DNA of 32,897 bases from Clostridiales bacterium (GTDB lineage Bacteria; Bacillota; Clostridia; Lachnospirales; Lachnospiraceae). The notes under the pieces are model-generated. The model was not told the DNA's origin. It ran no database searches and worked only from the letters and a program-made list of their open reading frames with translations. Shown piece by piece: positions 32,201-32,897 of this stretch (position 1 is its first letter; every line of letters begins with the position of its first letter). The stretch is from assembly GCA_021201035.1 (NCBI GenBank), contig JAJQFQ010000092.1, positions 1 to 32,897 of the forward strand, read 5' to 3'. The position numbers and the translations under genes are program-made.

Positions 32201-32412
32201 AAACTTTTTGTTTTTTTAATTGTCTACTTGACGGGAAGCACACCATATTCAAGGCTTGGAGCGACTTTCTGTTTGTACCAACTGTCAAAGGACAGGATTA
32301 TAGCCAGTGAAAGCGATGAATGCAAGAAAAACAGATAAATATGTTGTTAGATTTTTATTTGAATTTAAATAAAACCAGACATTGTTCATATGAGCGGCGG
32401 CGTGTAAAAACG

Positions 32413-32440
32413 TTGTCATTTACAGTTTATGTATTATAAT
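32413..32440 (+). promoter_or_regulatory. Possible promoter, orphan
   Basis: TTGTCA (32413-32418) and perfect TATAAT (32435-32440) with a 16-base spacer. No convincing gene follows; only a short frame fragment at 32461-32610 (GTYTKSDGTTGTMIASTITVS) without a start codon, which resembles a surface-protein scrap. Confidence 0.4.
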
Positions 32441-32576
32441 AAAATAATATAAATGTTGTGGTGGGTACTTATACGAAGAGCGACGGCACCACGGGAACGA
32501 TGATCGCTTCAACGATTACTGTCAGCCTTGATGATAATGAGACGGATGTGACAATCGGAGATACAGCTTATACCTG

Positions 32577-32897
32577 CTATAGATGCTTTTTCTGTATGTG
32601 CTTGAGATAATTTTTCTTGAAGGAGCGGACATTATCAAAAAACTCTATTTCGGATGCAGAGAAGTTTCCTAATTTCAGCTTTCTCCGATAGCAATTCCAT
32701 TGTACAGACTAAGTCGGCAACCTGGAACAGTTTGTAATCAACCGGTTTCACCTTGCGGAATTCAACATGGGTGTACCGCGTGTTGAATACAGAAGTTAAA
32801 ATCTTCGTGAATTCAATCTGACCGTTGTCATAGTAGATAATTACTCGGTCATAGCTGTTCCAGAATGATTCGTTGGAGCGGAGGATTTCAGCAATTG
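32577..32897 (-). pseudogene. DUF3800 domain protein, C-terminal part (frameshifted, runs off the right edge)
   Basis: The minus strand encodes NSYDRVIIYYDNGQIEFTKIL, then NTRYTHVEFRKVKPVDYKLF and FQVADLVCTMELLSEKAE, the conserved C-terminal half of DUF3800 (an RNase H-fold domain of unclear function). The frame then fails; in a second frame KLGNFSASEIEFFDNVRSFK and KNYLKHIQKKHL, stop at 32577-32579, complete the end. A shift around 32680-32690 joins them. The beginning lies outside the window. Confidence 0.6.

Noticed and set aside
1-32897. CRISPR arrays, tRNA, rRNA, riboswitches
   Set aside because: No regularly spaced repeats, cloverleaf sequences, rRNA motifs or known aptamer patterns were noticed.

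Overview
The window looks like a chromosome segment of a spore-forming, low-to-mid GC Firmicute, most likely a Lachnospiraceae-type clostridium. The evidence is the gene set: YlbJ and GerW/YtfJ with its DUF2953 partner, RemA, YicC, NFACT/RqcH, a U32 peptidase next to ZapA, plus strong AGGAGG ribosome sites and sigma-A promoters with 17-base spacers. Nearly all housekeeping genes lie on the minus strand. No rRNA, tRNA or CRISPR array was seen.

Region 1 (1-13.2 kb) is core. A plus-strand ylbJ, open at the left edge and split at a poly-A tract, converges on a DivIVA-like coiled-coil gene, coaD and rsmD. A tight operon from one promoter at 6762-6790 follows in transcription order: yicC, remA, gmk, rpoZ, rimO, pgsA. 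Then come rqcH, an AT-rich toxin-antitoxin insert (8.6-10.1 kb), an omega-amidase-like nitrilase and recG.

Region 2 (13.3-23.75 kb) is also core. Plus-strand rpmB has its own promoter, leader hairpin and terminator, followed by a MITE-like repeat. The minus strand carries an unlisted 49-residue membrane protein, the gerW/DUF2953/unknown/Nudix group, a SEDS protein plus class B PBP pair whose genes overlap out of frame by about 209 bases, then U32 peptidase, zapA, ruvB and ruvA. A strong promoter precedes ruvA.

Region 3 (23.8-32.9 kb) is accessory and damaged. Two large sortase-anchored adhesin genes lie head to head, and both lack their N-termini. The minus-strand one ends in LPNSGG and is broken in two places. 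The plus-strand one (degenerate CHAP, then fibro-slime domain, then LPSTGG) is broken at an A-AAA-AAG heptamer, so that a -1 shift restores the anchor. Beyond them lie IS110 and IS3 remnants, an InlB B-repeat fragment, a DUF4160 gene with a small partner, and a frameshifted DUF3800 gene running off the right edge.

The most interesting items are the MqsR/YgiT-HTH-Panacea toxin-antitoxin locus with its operator and possible non-standard toxin start, the long SEDS/PBP overlap, the A-tract frameshifts (biology or homopolymer error), and the scrambled adhesin junction with its octamer repeats.
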